From JAZDGX01 sp964482205 (GTDB lineage Bacteria; Eisenbacteria; RBG-16-71-46; CAIMUX01; WJJG01), in NCBI GenBank assembly GCA_964482205.1, contig CAYZWI010000002.1, positions 62,001 through 126,000 on the forward strand: a stretch of 64,000 bases of DNA, in the 5' to 3' direction. A model generated the notes under the pieces. That model did not search any database and was not told the origin of the DNA. It saw nothing but the letters and a program-made list of their open reading frames with translations. This document shows, in pieces, positions 1-12,639 of the stretch (position 1 is the first letter of the stretch; each line of letters begins with the position of its first letter). The position numbers were made by a program, and so were the translations under genes.

Positions 1-214
1 AAGGCGGATTGACCGGCCCGCCCCCCTGCGCGGCCAATCGCACGGCCTGGCGCAAGGCGGCGAGAAAGCGCAGCGCCACGCGCGCGCACCAGCGGCAGCG
101 ATGGGACCGGCTTCGGCGATCGACCGCAAGGCAGGCCGTATCGTACGCAAGCGAGATCGGCCTCGGCAGCCGGTGGCGAATGAGGAATTCCTGTTCGAGA
201 TGTTCATCGGACAT
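1..214 (-). CDS. N-terminal part of an unidentified protein, cut by the left edge
   Basis: An ATG on the minus strand at 214 opens a frame with no stop to the left edge, giving 71 residues. It is preceded by a strong ribosome binding site (GGAGGAAG, about 6 nt upstream). The protein begins MSDEHLEQEFLIRHRLPRP and contains an HRCRWC pair followed by an Ala/Leu-rich helix. I do not recognise the family. The good start signal and position facing a long non-coding block support a real gene, but most of it lies outside the window. Confidence 0.55.
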   Translation of the reverse strand, partial: MSDEHLEQEFLIRHRLPRPISLAYDTACLAVDRRSRSHRCRWCARVALRFLAALRQAVRLAAQGGGPVNPP

Positions 215-401
215 GATGCTTCCTCCGCGATCCCTTCGCGCCCGCGCTCGCCGCGCGCGAATCTCGATCAACCCTGTTTGCCGGCCGCGCGCCCGGACGG
301 ATACGGTCCCTAGCATGGCACTCATGAGCCGCAAGTTCCAGTCGATCGTGCGCCCGCCCGATGCCGGCCGGCCAGGCGTCCTTGTGAATGAGACGCCGCG
401 A

Positions 402-551
402 GGCCCGCGTGGTGTCTCGGGACCGGCGCGCGCCAAAGCAGACTGATGCAGGGGGCGCGCGCCTTGTACGCTCAGCGCTATCGGGGCGGATACGAGGCCT
501 GAGGTCATGCGCGGCCGCGCTTCGCTAACATCCTTAGGACACCACGCGGGC
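402..551 (-). repeat. Arm copy B of the ~150-bp repeat
   Basis: The copy begins GGCCCGCGTGGTGTC and ends GGACACCACGCGGGC, so it has its own ~15-bp inverted ends. The interior includes GCGCTTCGCTAAC and GTACGCTCAGCGCT, shared in order with the copies at 1027, 36322 and 37005. Orientation is opposite to copy A. Confidence 0.8.
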
Positions 552-1026
552 TTCGCGGCGCAGAGCGCAACAGAAGCACCACAGGCGTACGCCGACTGCG
601 GGCCGCCTGTCGCCTGAGCCGGCATGCGGGTCGCGTTCCGTGCGCGACCTTCGTCCTCGGCGGCCTCGCCTCCTCGCCGCGCGATGTCCGAGTCGCCAGC
701 ATCGCGCAGCCCGCGAGTTGCGATATCGACAAATCCCACCGCTCGATCGCTCGATAGCTTGCGCAAGCGCTCGGGCTACTGCGAATGCGCCGCGAGCCTG
801 AGGTGCGGCGCACGGGACACCGCCCGTCGTTCGTCGAATGCGACGAGGATGCGCAGACCGCGCAACCTTGCACGAATGTGATGACGCAGGACATGCGCGG
901 TGTCGCAGCGAATGCACGCCGCAAGGCCTGCGCGGCCCATGCAGGAATGCGACGCAGCAGTAGCCCGAGTCGTCTCGTTGCTGATTGCGAGGCCGCGGGG
1001 GCGCTTGTGTTTGCGAGACGCCGGGG

Positions 1027-1177
1027 GGCCCGCGTGGTGTCCTAGGGATGTTAGCGAAGCGCGGCCGTAGAAGACCTCAGGCCTCTCCTGGCCTTGACAG
1101 CGCTGAGCGTACAAGGCGCGCGCCCCCTGCGTGAACTCTCTCTAAGCGCGTGCCGGTCCCGAGACACCACGCGGGCC
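1027..1177 (+). repeat. Arm copy A of the ~150-bp repeat
   Basis: The copy runs from GGCCCGCGTGGTGTC to GACACCACGCGGGCC. Its body contains GTTAGCGAAGCGCGGC and GACAGCGCTGAGCGTACAAG, nearly identical to the copy at 37005-37156 and the reverse complement of the copy at 402-551. No target-site duplication is obvious on either side. Confidence 0.8.
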
Positions 1178-2273
1178 CCCTGGCTCCAGGCACCACTAGC
1201 CCCGCCGTCCGCGCACGCCCGCTCCGGGGACGTCCGGGCCTCGCAGGAGCTCGCGCTTCCTGTTGCGGCCTCGCGCGAGTATCATGCGTCGCCATCCGAT
1301 TCACGATTCGCCTTCATGGCCGGCGTCCGTTCGGCGCGCGCGTGTGCGGCGCGCGAGAGATGGCAAGGAGCGAAGATGGGTTCGGTCACATTCGAAGACA
1401 TTCTCGCGGCCGCGCGGCGCATCGCGCCGTATGCGCATCGCACTCCCGTGCTCACGAGCTCGGGCATCGACGGAATCGTGGGAGCGCAGCTCTTCTTCAA
1501 GTGCGAGAACTTCCAACGCGTGGGCGCATTCAAGTTTCGCGGAGCGAGCAACGCGGTCTTCTCGCTTGCGGACGAGACCGCCGCGCGCGGCGTGCTCACC
1601 CATTCGTCGGGCAATCACGCGGCCGCGCTCGCCCTGAGCTCGCGCTTGCGAGGCATCCCCGCGACCGTGGTGATGCCCTCGAGCTCGCCGGCCGTGAAGC
1701 GCGCGGCGGTGGAGGGCTACGGCGCGCGGATCGTGATCTGCGAGCCGACCCTCGCCTCACGGGAAGCGACGGCGGAGCGGGTGCGCCTCGAAACGGGCGG
1801 CGAGCTGATTCATCCTTACGACAACGATGCGGTCATCGCCGGGCAGGGAACGGCCGCGCTCGAATTGATGGAAGAAGTGCCCGATCTCGATCTCGTTCTT
1901 GCTCCGGTGGGAGGAGGCGGACTTGCGAGCGGCACGGGAGTGGCGGTGGCGGGCGCGTCGCCGCTCACGCGCGTGATCGGCGTCGAGCCGGCGGGCGCCG
2001 ATGACGCCTTCCGCTCGCTGCAAGCGGGCCGCATCATTCCGCAGACCGACCCGCGCACGATCGCCGATGGGCTGCGCACCTCTCTCGCGCCGCGGACGTT
2101 CGATCTCATCCGGCGCCATCTCACGGACATCGTGACCGTCGAGGAAGAGGAAATCATCGCCGCCATGCGCCTCATTTGGGAGCGCATGAAGATCGTGATC
2201 GAGCCTTCTTCCGCGGTGCCCTTCGCCGCGCTGCTCGCACGCAAGGTCGATCTGCCCTATCGCCGGGCGGGCG

Positions 2274-5660
<3,387 letters not shown>

Positions 5661-5764
5661 GAGACTTCCTCTTCTTCGGGCCGGTGGTCGGGCACCCGTT
5701 CGATCGTGTTGACGGCGAGGTTGCAGGCACCGGATGTCGATTCAGGTTCGAGGCACTCCGTTAG

Positions 5765-5810
5765 ATCCGGAGGCGCATGACGCGCCTGCGGCACTATCCG
5801 GAGGCGCATG
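5765..5810 (+). repeat. Duplicated 15-bp direct repeat with ribosome-binding-site core
   Basis: ATCCGGAGGCGCATG occurs at 5765-5779 and again at 5796-5810, a 31-bp period. Each copy holds GGAGG followed by an ATG, so both look like translation starts. The first opens a 13-residue frame and the second a 31-residue frame. Confidence 0.6.
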
Positions 5811-5903
5811 GCAGATGAGAACGCATTCCTCTACCGCAAGGCAAGAGGGAAAGACGAGCGCGGCTCCAGCAACCGCGCGCCGGCGCCCGATTCCCGCTGT
5901 TGA
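5808..5903 (+). CDS. Possible 31-residue small protein upstream of the Wzi-like gene
   Basis: The ATG at 5808 has GGAGG 4 nt upstream and reads MADENAFLYRKARGKDERG..., stopping at 5901-5903. Its stop overlaps a TTG at 5900 that could start the next gene (TTGA overlap), which hints at translational coupling. No family is recognised; it could be a leader peptide or chance. Confidence 0.3.
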   Translation: MADENAFLYRKARGKDERGSSNRAPAPDSRC

Positions 5904-5935
5904 TCTCCCTCGTCGCCTGCCGTAGCTTGGCGCAA

Positions 5936-7360
5936 ATGACTCTGCCCTTCATCTGGGCCTGTGCGACGCTTCTCGCATGGGCGCCTTCGTTGCAGACTCC
6001 GCTCGGAGGCCCGCACCATCACGACTTCGAGCGGCTCGTCGCGCTGGCCGGCGTACCGGCGGCGAGCAAGCCCTATCCCGACACGCTTCTCATCTCATAC
6101 GCCGGCAAAATTGCGAACGAAGATCCCGATCTCTACCGGCGCGTCATGAGAACCCTCGCCCCTTCCAAGCGCGCCGCCGCGTTGAAATCCTTGACCATCG
6201 AAGCCGGGGCGCATCATGAGACCCGATCACTCGCCCTTCCGATGCCGAACGAACGGGGAAGAACGACGGATGGCGCGCTCTTCGCTTCCGCGCGGGCCGT
6301 GGCGCGGCTCGGGCGATACGCGGCCGCCTCGTGCGATGCCGCGATCCTGCGCCGCGACGACGAATACCGCGTCGATGTGCCCAACACCCACCTTTCGATC
6401 GGCTGGCCCGCGCTGCAGCTCGATGTCGGCTATCGCGATCGCTGGCTCTCGCCTGCCGACGAAGGCGCCGTCGTCTTCAGCACCAACGCTCCCGCTTCGT
6501 TCTCGATCGGCGTGCGCAACACGCTCCCGCTCACCCGCGCCCGCATCTTCTACGAGGCCTTCTACACGCGCTTGTCGACGAGCCATCGCATCGTCTTCGA
6601 GGAGCGCTTCGCCACCGGACGGCCCCAGTTCCTCGGCCTGCATCTCTCGTTGGCCCCGCTCGACTGGCTCGTCCTGGGCGCGAATCGCGCGATGCAATAC
6701 GGCGGAGGGCCGCGCGATCCGGTGGGCATCGACGAGATCCTGCGCGCGCTCGTCTTTCCCAATCGCTACGACAATCGCGGCACCGCCCTCGATCCGGACG
6801 ACGAATTCGGCAATCAAGTCGGTTCGATCTCCGTCTCCGCCGATTATCGCATCGCCTCGCTGCCGCTACGGGTCTATTGGGAGATGGGCGCCGACGACAC
6901 CGGCTCGCAACGCATCTACTATTTCGGAAACGCCTTCGCGACCGCCGGCATCTTCTTCCCCCGACTCACCAGGAACACGAGCCTGCGATATGAATTCTCC
7001 GAAGGGCAGAACCGCTGGTACGAGCACGCCCTCTACCAGGACGGCTATCGCAACGAGGACCGCATTCTCGGCCATTGGATCTACGAAGCGAATCGCGAGC
7101 GTTGGGGATTCGAGACCGAAGCGCAGCTCCACGCGCTGCGCTGGGTGCGCACCACCGACGCGTGCGAATGGGCGGCAACCGTGCGGCTCGTCTCCGCGCG
7201 CTCGTTCTCGGGAATCGAGTTCCACCAGGGGTGGGAGACGGATCTACGCGTGCGGGAGCGGTTGCGAGGAAGGTTCTCGGGACTCGCCCGGCTCTACGCC
7301 GGGCGCACCGCGCGCGACGAGAGCTTTGCGCTGTTCACGGTGGGCGTTTCTTATGAATAG
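5936..7360 (+). CDS. Wzi-like capsule assembly outer-membrane protein
   Basis: A 474-residue predicted outer-membrane beta-barrel of the capsule-assembly Wzi type, which in characterised systems anchors surface polysaccharide. A hydrophobic N-terminus (MTLPFIWACATLLAW) looks like a signal peptide. The body is made of alternating amphipathic strands with family-like stretches such as LGLHLSLAPLDWLVLGANRA and a strand containing WYEHALYQDGYRNEDRILGH. The C-terminus ends on an aromatic strand, FTVGVSYE. The start is uncertain: a TTG at 5900 in the same frame would add 12 residues and would be coupled to the small upstream frame. The downstream gene overlaps its stop by 8 nt, and a glycosyltransferase follows, consistent with a glycan cluster. 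Confidence 0.75.
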   Translation: MTLPFIWACATLLAWAPSLQTPLGGPHHHDFERLVALAGVPAASKPYPDTLLISYAGKIANEDPDLYRRVMRTLAPSKRAAALKSLTIEAGAHHETRSLALPMPNERGRTTDGALFASARAVARLGRYAAASCDAAILRRDDEYRVDVPNTHLSIGWPALQLDVGYRDRWLSPADEGAVVFSTNAPASFSIGVRNTLPLTRARIFYEAFYTRLSTSHRIVFEERFATGRPQFLGLHLSLAPLDWLVLGANRAMQYGGGPRDPVGIDEILRALVFPNRYDNRGTALDPDDEFGNQVGSISVSADYRIASLPLRVYWEMGADDTGSQRIYYFGNAFATAGIFFPRLTRNTSLRYEFSEGQNRWYEHALYQDGYRNEDRILGHWIYEANRERWGFETEAQLHALRWVRTTDACEWAATVRLVSARSFSGIEFHQGWETDLRVRERLRGRFSGLARLYAGRTARDESFALFTVGVSYE

Positions 7361-7991
7361 ATGCAAACTGACTTGGCCTTCGCCATTGGCCGCGTCGCCC
7401 AGCGTCGCCGGCCTCCGCTCGCTCGTCGCCCGCCTCGCCACGCTCATCGTGCTCTGCGGCTCGCTCGTCGCGCTTCCGTGCCCGGCGCAAACGATTGCGA
7501 CTCGCAGCGCGCTTTCTTCCGCCCTCCACACGGAAGCCGGATATGGTCGCGCGACCTTCGATTTCCAGCGTCCCGGCGAGCCCACCTTCACGCGTTCAAT
7601 GCTCGATCTCGAGGCCGGCCTGCGTCGTTCCATCGGACTGGGAGGATCGCTGCGCCTGGGGACTTCGGCCGCCTTGATGCTCGCGCTCGATCGCCCTCTG
7701 GACGATTCCTATTCCTGCTTCGCGCTCGACATGCTCTCGCTAGAGGGAGCCTATGGGCCCTTGCGCGCGCGCGCCGGCGTAGGCTTGGTGCGGGTGTTCG
7801 CCCCCATGCACGAGCTGGCCGCCGCCCTCTTCTGCGGAATTGCCGTCGACACCGGGCCCTTCTTCCTCGGCGCCAAGGCGCGGGCCGCGCGCTTCGAAGT
7901 CGATTTCGAGCCGCACGGCATCCCGCCGGATACAAAGCACGATTTCTTCTACGCCGCTCTCGTGGTCGGCCGCTCGTGGCAGGGGAAGTAG
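7353..7991 (+). CDS. Small exported outer-membrane-like protein
   Basis: A 212-residue protein with a long signal peptide ending near PCPAQ (about residues 25-49). It is followed by short alternating strands rich in Gly, Leu and Arg and a C-terminus FFYAALVVGRSW, typical of an 8-strand beta-barrel. I cannot name a family. The ATG at 7353 overlaps the end of the Wzi-like gene by 8 nt, so translation is probably coupled, and the next gene begins 4 nt after its stop. Operon context suggests a part in surface polysaccharide export or anchoring. Confidence 0.65.
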   Translation: MNRCKLTWPSPLAASPSVAGLRSLVARLATLIVLCGSLVALPCPAQTIATRSALSSALHTEAGYGRATFDFQRPGEPTFTRSMLDLEAGLRRSIGLGGSLRLGTSAALMLALDRPLDDSYSCFALDMLSLEGAYGPLRARAGVGLVRVFAPMHELAAALFCGIAVDTGPFFLGAKARAARFEVDFEPHGIPPDTKHDFFYAALVVGRSWQGK

Positions 7992-7995
7992 CCTG

Positions 7996-9141
7996 GTGCG
8001 CGCGTTCATGATCAGCCGCAACCTTTCCAGCAGCACCGGATCGCTCGCGATCGTGCTCGCCTTGACCGGCCGGCTGCGCGCCCTCGGCTGGGACATCGAG
8101 CTGTGCGGCGAGAAGATCGCCCCCGCTGTGGCGGCCGCCGCGAACGGGCGCGCGCATGCGCTGCCGAGATGGCGCTGGCTGCGCGGATATGCGGACTCGC
8201 GCGCGTTTGCCTGGCGGGCCCGCCGGATCGCCGAACGCGGACGCTACGATCTCGTGATCGGGCACGGCGACGCCGACCGCCAGGATGTGCTCTTCCTCCA
8301 CAATCTCCTCCACCTCGCCCGCGAGTGGATCCCGGGCGGAGAGGCGAAGAAGCTCTCCCGCATCGGGCGCTTTCACGAACGCGTGCTGCGCGCGGCGGAG
8401 TTTCGCATCTGTATTGCGAATTCCGATTTGATGGCCCGCGATCTTTCCGCGCGCTTCGGCCTGGCGAGCGACCGTTTGCGTGTCGCGCGACCGGGATACG
8501 ATCCGCGGCGCTTCCACGCCTTGCCCGGCGCAGAGGCGCGCCGAATACTGCGCGAGCGCCTCGCTCTGCCTCCGGCGACCTGGTGGATCGGACTCGTGAC
8601 GAGCGGAGATTTTCGAAAACGCGGACTCACCTTGCTGCTCGACGCCTTCGCGCAACTGAAGCCCGAGCTTCGTTCACGCACGCGCCTGCTGGTGGTGGGA
8701 AGAGACCGCCTCGCACAGTACCAGGCGCGCGCGCAACGACTCGCGATCGCCGAACGCGTGCACTTCCGGCCTCCGGGCGTACATGTCGAGGACTACTACC
8801 GGGCGCTCGATGTTCTCGTGCATCCCGCGCACATCGAGGAATTCGGGCTGGCCGTTCTGGAGGCGATGGCCTGCGGTATTCCGGTGCTCATTTCGCGGCG
8901 GGTGGGCGCGGCGGAATTGCTGGAAGAGGCGGCCGGCGAGATGGTCATGGACCGGCCGGTCGTAGAGGAGATCGCAGCGCGGCTGGAACGCCTCCTGAGC
9001 GATGAAGGTTCGCGAGCGGCCTGCGCGGAGTTCTCGCTGCGCGCGTCCGCGGGACAGACCTGGGAAGCCTACCTCGACCGCGTCTGCGCGGTCCTTGCCG
9101 AAGGAGGCTGGACCGCGCCTTCTTCACGCAGAGACGATTGA
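7996..9141 (+). CDS. Glycosyltransferase family 4
   Basis: A 381-residue GT-B glycosyltransferase that would transfer a sugar from a nucleotide donor during polysaccharide synthesis. The C-terminal half has the GT4 signature: H-I-E-E-F-G-L-A-V-L-E-A-M-A-C-G-I-P-V, containing the E-x7-E motif, and earlier a GRDRLAQYQARAQRL helix after the donor-domain first strand. A GTG start at 7996 is chosen because GGGAAG lies about 8 nt upstream and VRAFMISRNLS aligns with usual N-termini; an ATG at 8008 is possible. It closes a three-gene operon with the two outer-membrane proteins. Confidence 0.85.
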   Translation: MRAFMISRNLSSSTGSLAIVLALTGRLRALGWDIELCGEKIAPAVAAAANGRAHALPRWRWLRGYADSRAFAWRARRIAERGRYDLVIGHGDADRQDVLFLHNLLHLAREWIPGGEAKKLSRIGRFHERVLRAAEFRICIANSDLMARDLSARFGLASDRLRVARPGYDPRRFHALPGAEARRILRERLALPPATWWIGLVTSGDFRKRGLTLLLDAFAQLKPELRSRTRLLVVGRDRLAQYQARAQRLAIAERVHFRPPGVHVEDYYRALDVLVHPAHIEEFGLAVLEAMACGIPVLISRRVGAAELLEEAAGEMVMDRPVVEEIAARLERLLSDEGSRAACAEFSLRASAGQTWEAYLDRVCAVLAEGGWTAPSSRRDD

Positions 9142-9147
9142 GGCGCG

Positions 9148-9321
9148 TCAGCCCTTCCTGCGCATGAGAGCGAAAAGCCCTACGCCGCCGACGACGCCGG
9201 AGAGGTACATCAGCGCGATATCCACCAGCCTCGCCTTTCCAATCAGCGTGACCCCGACGATCACGACCACAGCCAAACTGATCACGATGCCGATGACCGG
9301 CAGCGGCCAGCGCTTGTTCAT
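9148..9321 (-). CDS. 57-residue membrane protein
   Basis: A very short gene with a strong ribosome binding site (AGGGAGG, about 5 nt upstream of the ATG at 9321). The product begins MNKRWPLPVIGIVISLAVVV and ends GLFALMRRKG. It has two predicted membrane helices (about 7-27 and 34-53) and basic ends. It lies convergent to the glycosyltransferase, 6 nt from its stop. Function is unknown; it resembles the small uncharacterised inner-membrane proteins common in bacteria. Confidence 0.65.
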   Translation of the reverse strand: MNKRWPLPVIGIVISLAVVVIVGVTLIGKARLVDIALMYLSGVVGGVGLFALMRRKG

Positions 9322-9601
9322 GGCACCTCCCTGAATCGCCGAGCAGGATGCCCGGCTCTCGCCGCCCTTTCGAAGTTACTACCGCGAGAGACTACCGCAC
9401 ATCGCCGGTGACCACACGCGGCATCTTGCCGATGGTCACCCGGGGAGCGCTCCTGTGTCCGCGAATGGGTACCACTCCCCATTTCTCCAGCTTCTTGCCC
9501 GGCTCGCCGGCGCAAGGCTATTCTCGCTCCGGAGCCCGCCCGTTCCTCCGGTCGTGCTCGTTCGATTCGCGCAGGCAGGCCAGGCGGAGAAAGGATCGTC
9601 C

Positions 9602-10276
9602 ATGAAATCCCAGGATCACGGCGCGCCATCCTCCCCCGCGCATTCGCGGACGAAGCGCCACCATCGAGTCCATCGCGCTCGCGGTTTGGCGGGCATGATG
9701 TTCGCCGCATCGACGCTGCTCGCCGCCGCGGCGATGTCGCCGCTGTTGCCGCTCCTCGCCTCCTCGGCTGTGCTGCCTCTCTTGACCGGGTGCGAGAAGG
9801 GGGACAAGGGCGAGCCGGTCGATCACGATCCGGAGGACTTCCTGCCGGGGAACCTGCCCGGCTGGGATCGCGCCGAGCAGAATCGCACCGGGACCGATTA
9901 CGACGATCTCTATGCGGCCATCGGCGAGCCGGCGGTGATCTACACGCGCCACCACATGAGCTCCTTCGCCTTCGCTTCCTTCACGGGAACCGGCGAGCTC
10001 TCCAGCGCGACGCTCACCGTGCTCGTCACCAAGATGCAGACCGAGGCCGACGCGAACGCGCTGTATGAGGATTCGGATCTGGTCTTCCAACCGAATGACC
10101 CGATTCCCGATCTCGGAGAAGAGGCCCGCTTGACATCCGGCCTGGCCGAAGGCCTGCTGCAGTTCCGGCGGGACATGTTCTATGTCGAACTGAGAATCGC
10201 CAACGCTCCGGCGGGGCTCGCGGAAAACGAGCTCCTCGCGATCGGGGCGGGCATCGATGTGGAGATGGCTCCTTGA
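9602..10276 (+). CDS. Lipoprotein with DUF6599-like fold
   Basis: A 224-residue lipoprotein. A twin basic N-terminus and a hydrophobic segment end in the lipobox LTGC (about residues 60-63). The mature part has an order resembling DUF6599 proteins: DLYAAIGEPAVIYTRHHM replaces the family's inner DLYEYINGGAELYL-type stretch, followed by LTVLVTKMQTEADANALYED. The gene at 12808 is a clearer member. The start at 9602 follows GAGAAAGGA. Only two genes separate it from that paralogue, with the Omp28-like protein between. Function of the family is unknown. Confidence 0.6.
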   Translation: MKSQDHGAPSSPAHSRTKRHHRVHRARGLAGMMFAASTLLAAAAMSPLLPLLASSAVLPLLTGCEKGDKGEPVDHDPEDFLPGNLPGWDRAEQNRTGTDYDDLYAAIGEPAVIYTRHHMSSFAFASFTGTGELSSATLTVLVTKMQTEADANALYEDSDLVFQPNDPIPDLGEEARLTSGLAEGLLQFRRDMFYVELRIANAPAGLAENELLAIGAGIDVEMAP

Positions 10277-10399
10277 GCCTGACCCGGGCCGCGGCATCAC
10301 CGGCGCGATAGCGTCACCAAGAGGTTGCCGCGCAGTTTCTTGTCCGCCCGCTCACGCCCGCTCCCCGATTTTGGGCGCGCAAGAGAGGCCGAAATCCGA

Positions 10400-10405
10400 T
10401 ATAAT
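10400..10405 (+). promoter_or_regulatory. Candidate -10 element for the Omp28-like gene
   Basis: A perfect TATAAT lies 170 nt upstream of the ATG at 10575 in an otherwise GC-rich stretch. No good -35 is seen at 17 nt, so support is weak. If used, the transcript has a ~165-nt leader containing the stem-loop at 10436-10461. Confidence 0.35.
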
Positions 10406-10435
10406 CGAGCGGTCGAGCATCCTGACTGGACGGAG

Positions 10436-10461
10436 GATTCCGGCGACCCGGTGCCGGAATC
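10436..10461 (+). other. Stem-loop in the leader of the Omp28-like gene
   Basis: GATTCCGGC (10436-10444) pairs perfectly with GCCGGAATC (10453-10461) across an 8-nt loop. It lies between a TATAAT and the start codon with no T-run after it, so it is more likely a leader structure than a terminator. I do not recognise a riboswitch class. Confidence 0.45.
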
Positions 10462-10574
10462 GCCCCGTGGCGAAGAATCACCGGAGGCTCTCGCAACCCG
10501 GACGGTCTGACGCGCCTGCTGGACAGGGCACGCCATCCGGCCGCCTCCCCAACGTGGCGGAGAAGGAGAATCGT

Positions 10575-12590
10575 ATGCCGCGCCGCTTGGCCCTGTGGGT
10601 TCTTGCCTTTTCGTTCCTCGGTTTCTTGACCCCCGCCGCTGAAGCTTGGTATCCGCGCGCCGCGCAAGTGGAAGAGCTGACGGCCACCTGGTGCGCGAAT
10701 TGTCCCAACATGTATCAGGGGATCGAGGTCAACAAGGCCTTCTACGATCCGAACGAGTTCACCGCGATTCGCTACTACGCCGATACGGGCGGCCTGTTCT
10801 CCGCGGCGTCCACCGCGCGCCTCAACTACTACGCCAACACGAGCCGCTTTCCGGAAGCGATCTTCGACGGCACCATGCGCGTTTCGGGCGGCGATCCCGA
10901 TTTCGCCGACGGCCTCTACTACCGGGCGCTCATCCAGACCGAGCTCTGCAAGCCTTCCTACTTCAAGATCACCGTCAATTCCTTCGACAATACGGCGCCG
11001 AGCGGATCGATCGACCTCGACATCGAGGTGATGGAGACGCTGCCGAGCATCGCCAATCTCAATTTGCGAATGATCCTCACCGAGAAGGACGTCGTCTGGG
11101 TGGCCGAGACGATGCAGGATGTCACCCGCGCGCAAGTCGGCAGCGACATCGCGATCACCGTGCAGAACGAGGGCCAGGTCCAGAACGTCAGCCAGACCTT
11201 CGCCATCGACCCCAGCTGGGTGGGCGCGAATCTCAATGTCGTCGCCTTCATTCAGGACGACGCCGACCGCTCGGTGATGGCCAGCGCTTCCACGCGGCCC
11301 AATATCGACTACAACTTTCGCTATTACGCGCTGGGCGACCGGATGGTCGTCGGTCCGATCACCTCGCATCATCACTTCCAGCCCTTCCGCGTCATCAACA
11401 CGGGACAGTTCACCGACCTCTTCTACCTGCAGGTCGTCACCTCCGGGCCGCAGGGCTGGTTCGGGGCGTTGTGCGACGAGTCGACCTGCTACGGCCCCTA
11501 CGTCGAGATCGTTCTAGAGCCGGGCCAGTATCAGGATTTCTACCTGGATATGCAGGCGGCCACGAGCGGTTATGGCCATGCGACGATCAACATCTGGGAA
11601 GACATGCGCACCGAGCACGTCGCCAAGATCAAGTACGCCTACATCACGGACGATGTGGACTTCCTGCTCGTCGACGATGATGGCGCCCGCACCTACGAGA
11701 GCTATTATAAGAGCGCGCTCGATCATTACGGATGCAAGTACGGCGTGTGGGACCACGACGCGTTCGGTGCGCCGCCGGCCGCCATCATGGCGGGCTTCGA
11801 CGCGGTCATCTGGACGCACGGCCGGGTCTGCCCCAGCCTGGATGCCGCCGATCGCGCCGCGCTCGCCACCTATCTCGATGGCGGCGGAAAGCTCTTCATC
11901 AGCGGCGAGAATCTGAGTTGGGAGCTCGATAACCAGGATTTCGGCCGCGATTGGTTCCACACCTACCTGCACGCCTCCTATTTCGCCAACAACACCAGCG
12001 ATTACACCTTGGACGGCGTGGAGGGCGATCCGATTTCCAATGGGCTCGCGGTCACGATTCAGGGCGCGGGCGGGGCGAACAACCAGACCTCTCCCGACGA
12101 CATTCGCGCGCTCGACGCCTCGGCGACCGTCTGCTGGACCTATGCCGCGAACAAGAACGCGGGAGTGCGCATCGATACGGGCGTCTACCGCGCGGTCTAC
12201 TTCGCCTTCGGTTTCGAAGCGATCACCGACGCCTCGATTCGGCAAGGCCTCATGAACCGCGTGATCGGCTGGCTGCTGCACGGCGGCAGCGATGTGGCGG
12301 GCGACGACCCGGTCATCCGGCCGGCGCTCACCCTCTCGCCGAATCCGGTGCTCACCTCGGCGAGCGTTCACTTCGCGCTGCCCGCCGCCGAGTCGGTCGT
12401 GCTGCGGCTCTTCTCGCCCGACGGCCGCCTGCTGCGGACGCTCGCGGAAGGCCGCATGGATCCCGGCCGCCACAGCGTCGCGTGGGATCGCACGGGCGCG
12501 TCGGGAGAACCGCTGCCCGCCGGCGTGTACTATTGCCGCCTGGACGGCGAGCAGACGAGGCTTTCCACCAAGGTGATCGTGGTCCGATAG
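10575..12590 (+). CDS. Secreted Omp28-like thioredoxin-fold protein with C-terminal sorting tail
   Basis: A 671-residue exported protein. Signal peptide residues 1-24 end at AEA. A thioredoxin-like domain follows with the pair TATWCANC (C40, C43) and an Omp28-type run of FTAIRYYADTG. Middle regions are beta-rich. From about 375 there is a Rossmann-like segment, DDVDFLLVDDDG...FDAVIWTHG, resembling class I amidotransferase-like folds found in large secreted proteins. Residues about 590-671 are an FlgD-like Ig domain ending VYYCRLDGEQTRLSTKVIVVR-type, the shared tail seen in eight proteins here. AGAAGGAGAA precedes the ATG. Two hairpins follow the stop. Likely cell-surface or periplasmic redox or binding protein; substrate unknown. 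Confidence 0.75.
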   Translation: MPRRLALWVLAFSFLGFLTPAAEAWYPRAAQVEELTATWCANCPNMYQGIEVNKAFYDPNEFTAIRYYADTGGLFSAASTARLNYYANTSRFPEAIFDGTMRVSGGDPDFADGLYYRALIQTELCKPSYFKITVNSFDNTAPSGSIDLDIEVMETLPSIANLNLRMILTEKDVVWVAETMQDVTRAQVGSDIAITVQNEGQVQNVSQTFAIDPSWVGANLNVVAFIQDDADRSVMASASTRPNIDYNFRYYALGDRMVVGPITSHHHFQPFRVINTGQFTDLFYLQVVTSGPQGWFGALCDESTCYGPYVEIVLEPGQYQDFYLDMQAATSGYGHATINIWEDMRTEHVAKIKYAYITDDVDFLLVDDDGARTYESYYKSALDHYGCKYGVWDHDAFGAPPAAIMAGFDAVIWTHGRVCPSLDAADRAALATYLDGGGKLFISGENLSWELDNQDFGRDWFHTYLHASYFANNTSDYTLDGVEGDPISNGLAVTIQGAGGANNQTSPDDIRALDASATVCWTYAANKNAGVRIDTGVYRAVYFAFGFEAITDASIRQGLMNRVIGWLLHGGSDVAGDDPVIRPALTLSPNPVLTSASVHFALPAAESVVLRLFSPDGRLLRTLAEGRMDPGRHSVAWDRTGASGEPLPAGVYYCRLDGEQTRLSTKVIVVR

Positions 12591-12639
12591 GTTTGCGCTT
12601 GCGGAGGCGGCCGGACCATCGGTCCGCCTCGGGGGCCTC

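Larger units (their letters stand above)
402..1245. repeat. Non-coding repeat block 1 with inverted ~150-bp arms
   Basis: This block fills most of the gap between the two divergent genes starting at 214 and 1376. It has a left arm (402-551), a spacer of about 475 bp rich in GCG/CGC words, and a right arm (1027-1177) in opposite orientation. Homology to the block at 36218-37300 continues past the right arm to about 1245. Several frames are open across it, but they share no family features and none has a convincing start, so I treat it as non-coding. It could be a pair of small non-autonomous mobile elements, a structured RNA, or a chromosomal site. Confidence 0.7.
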
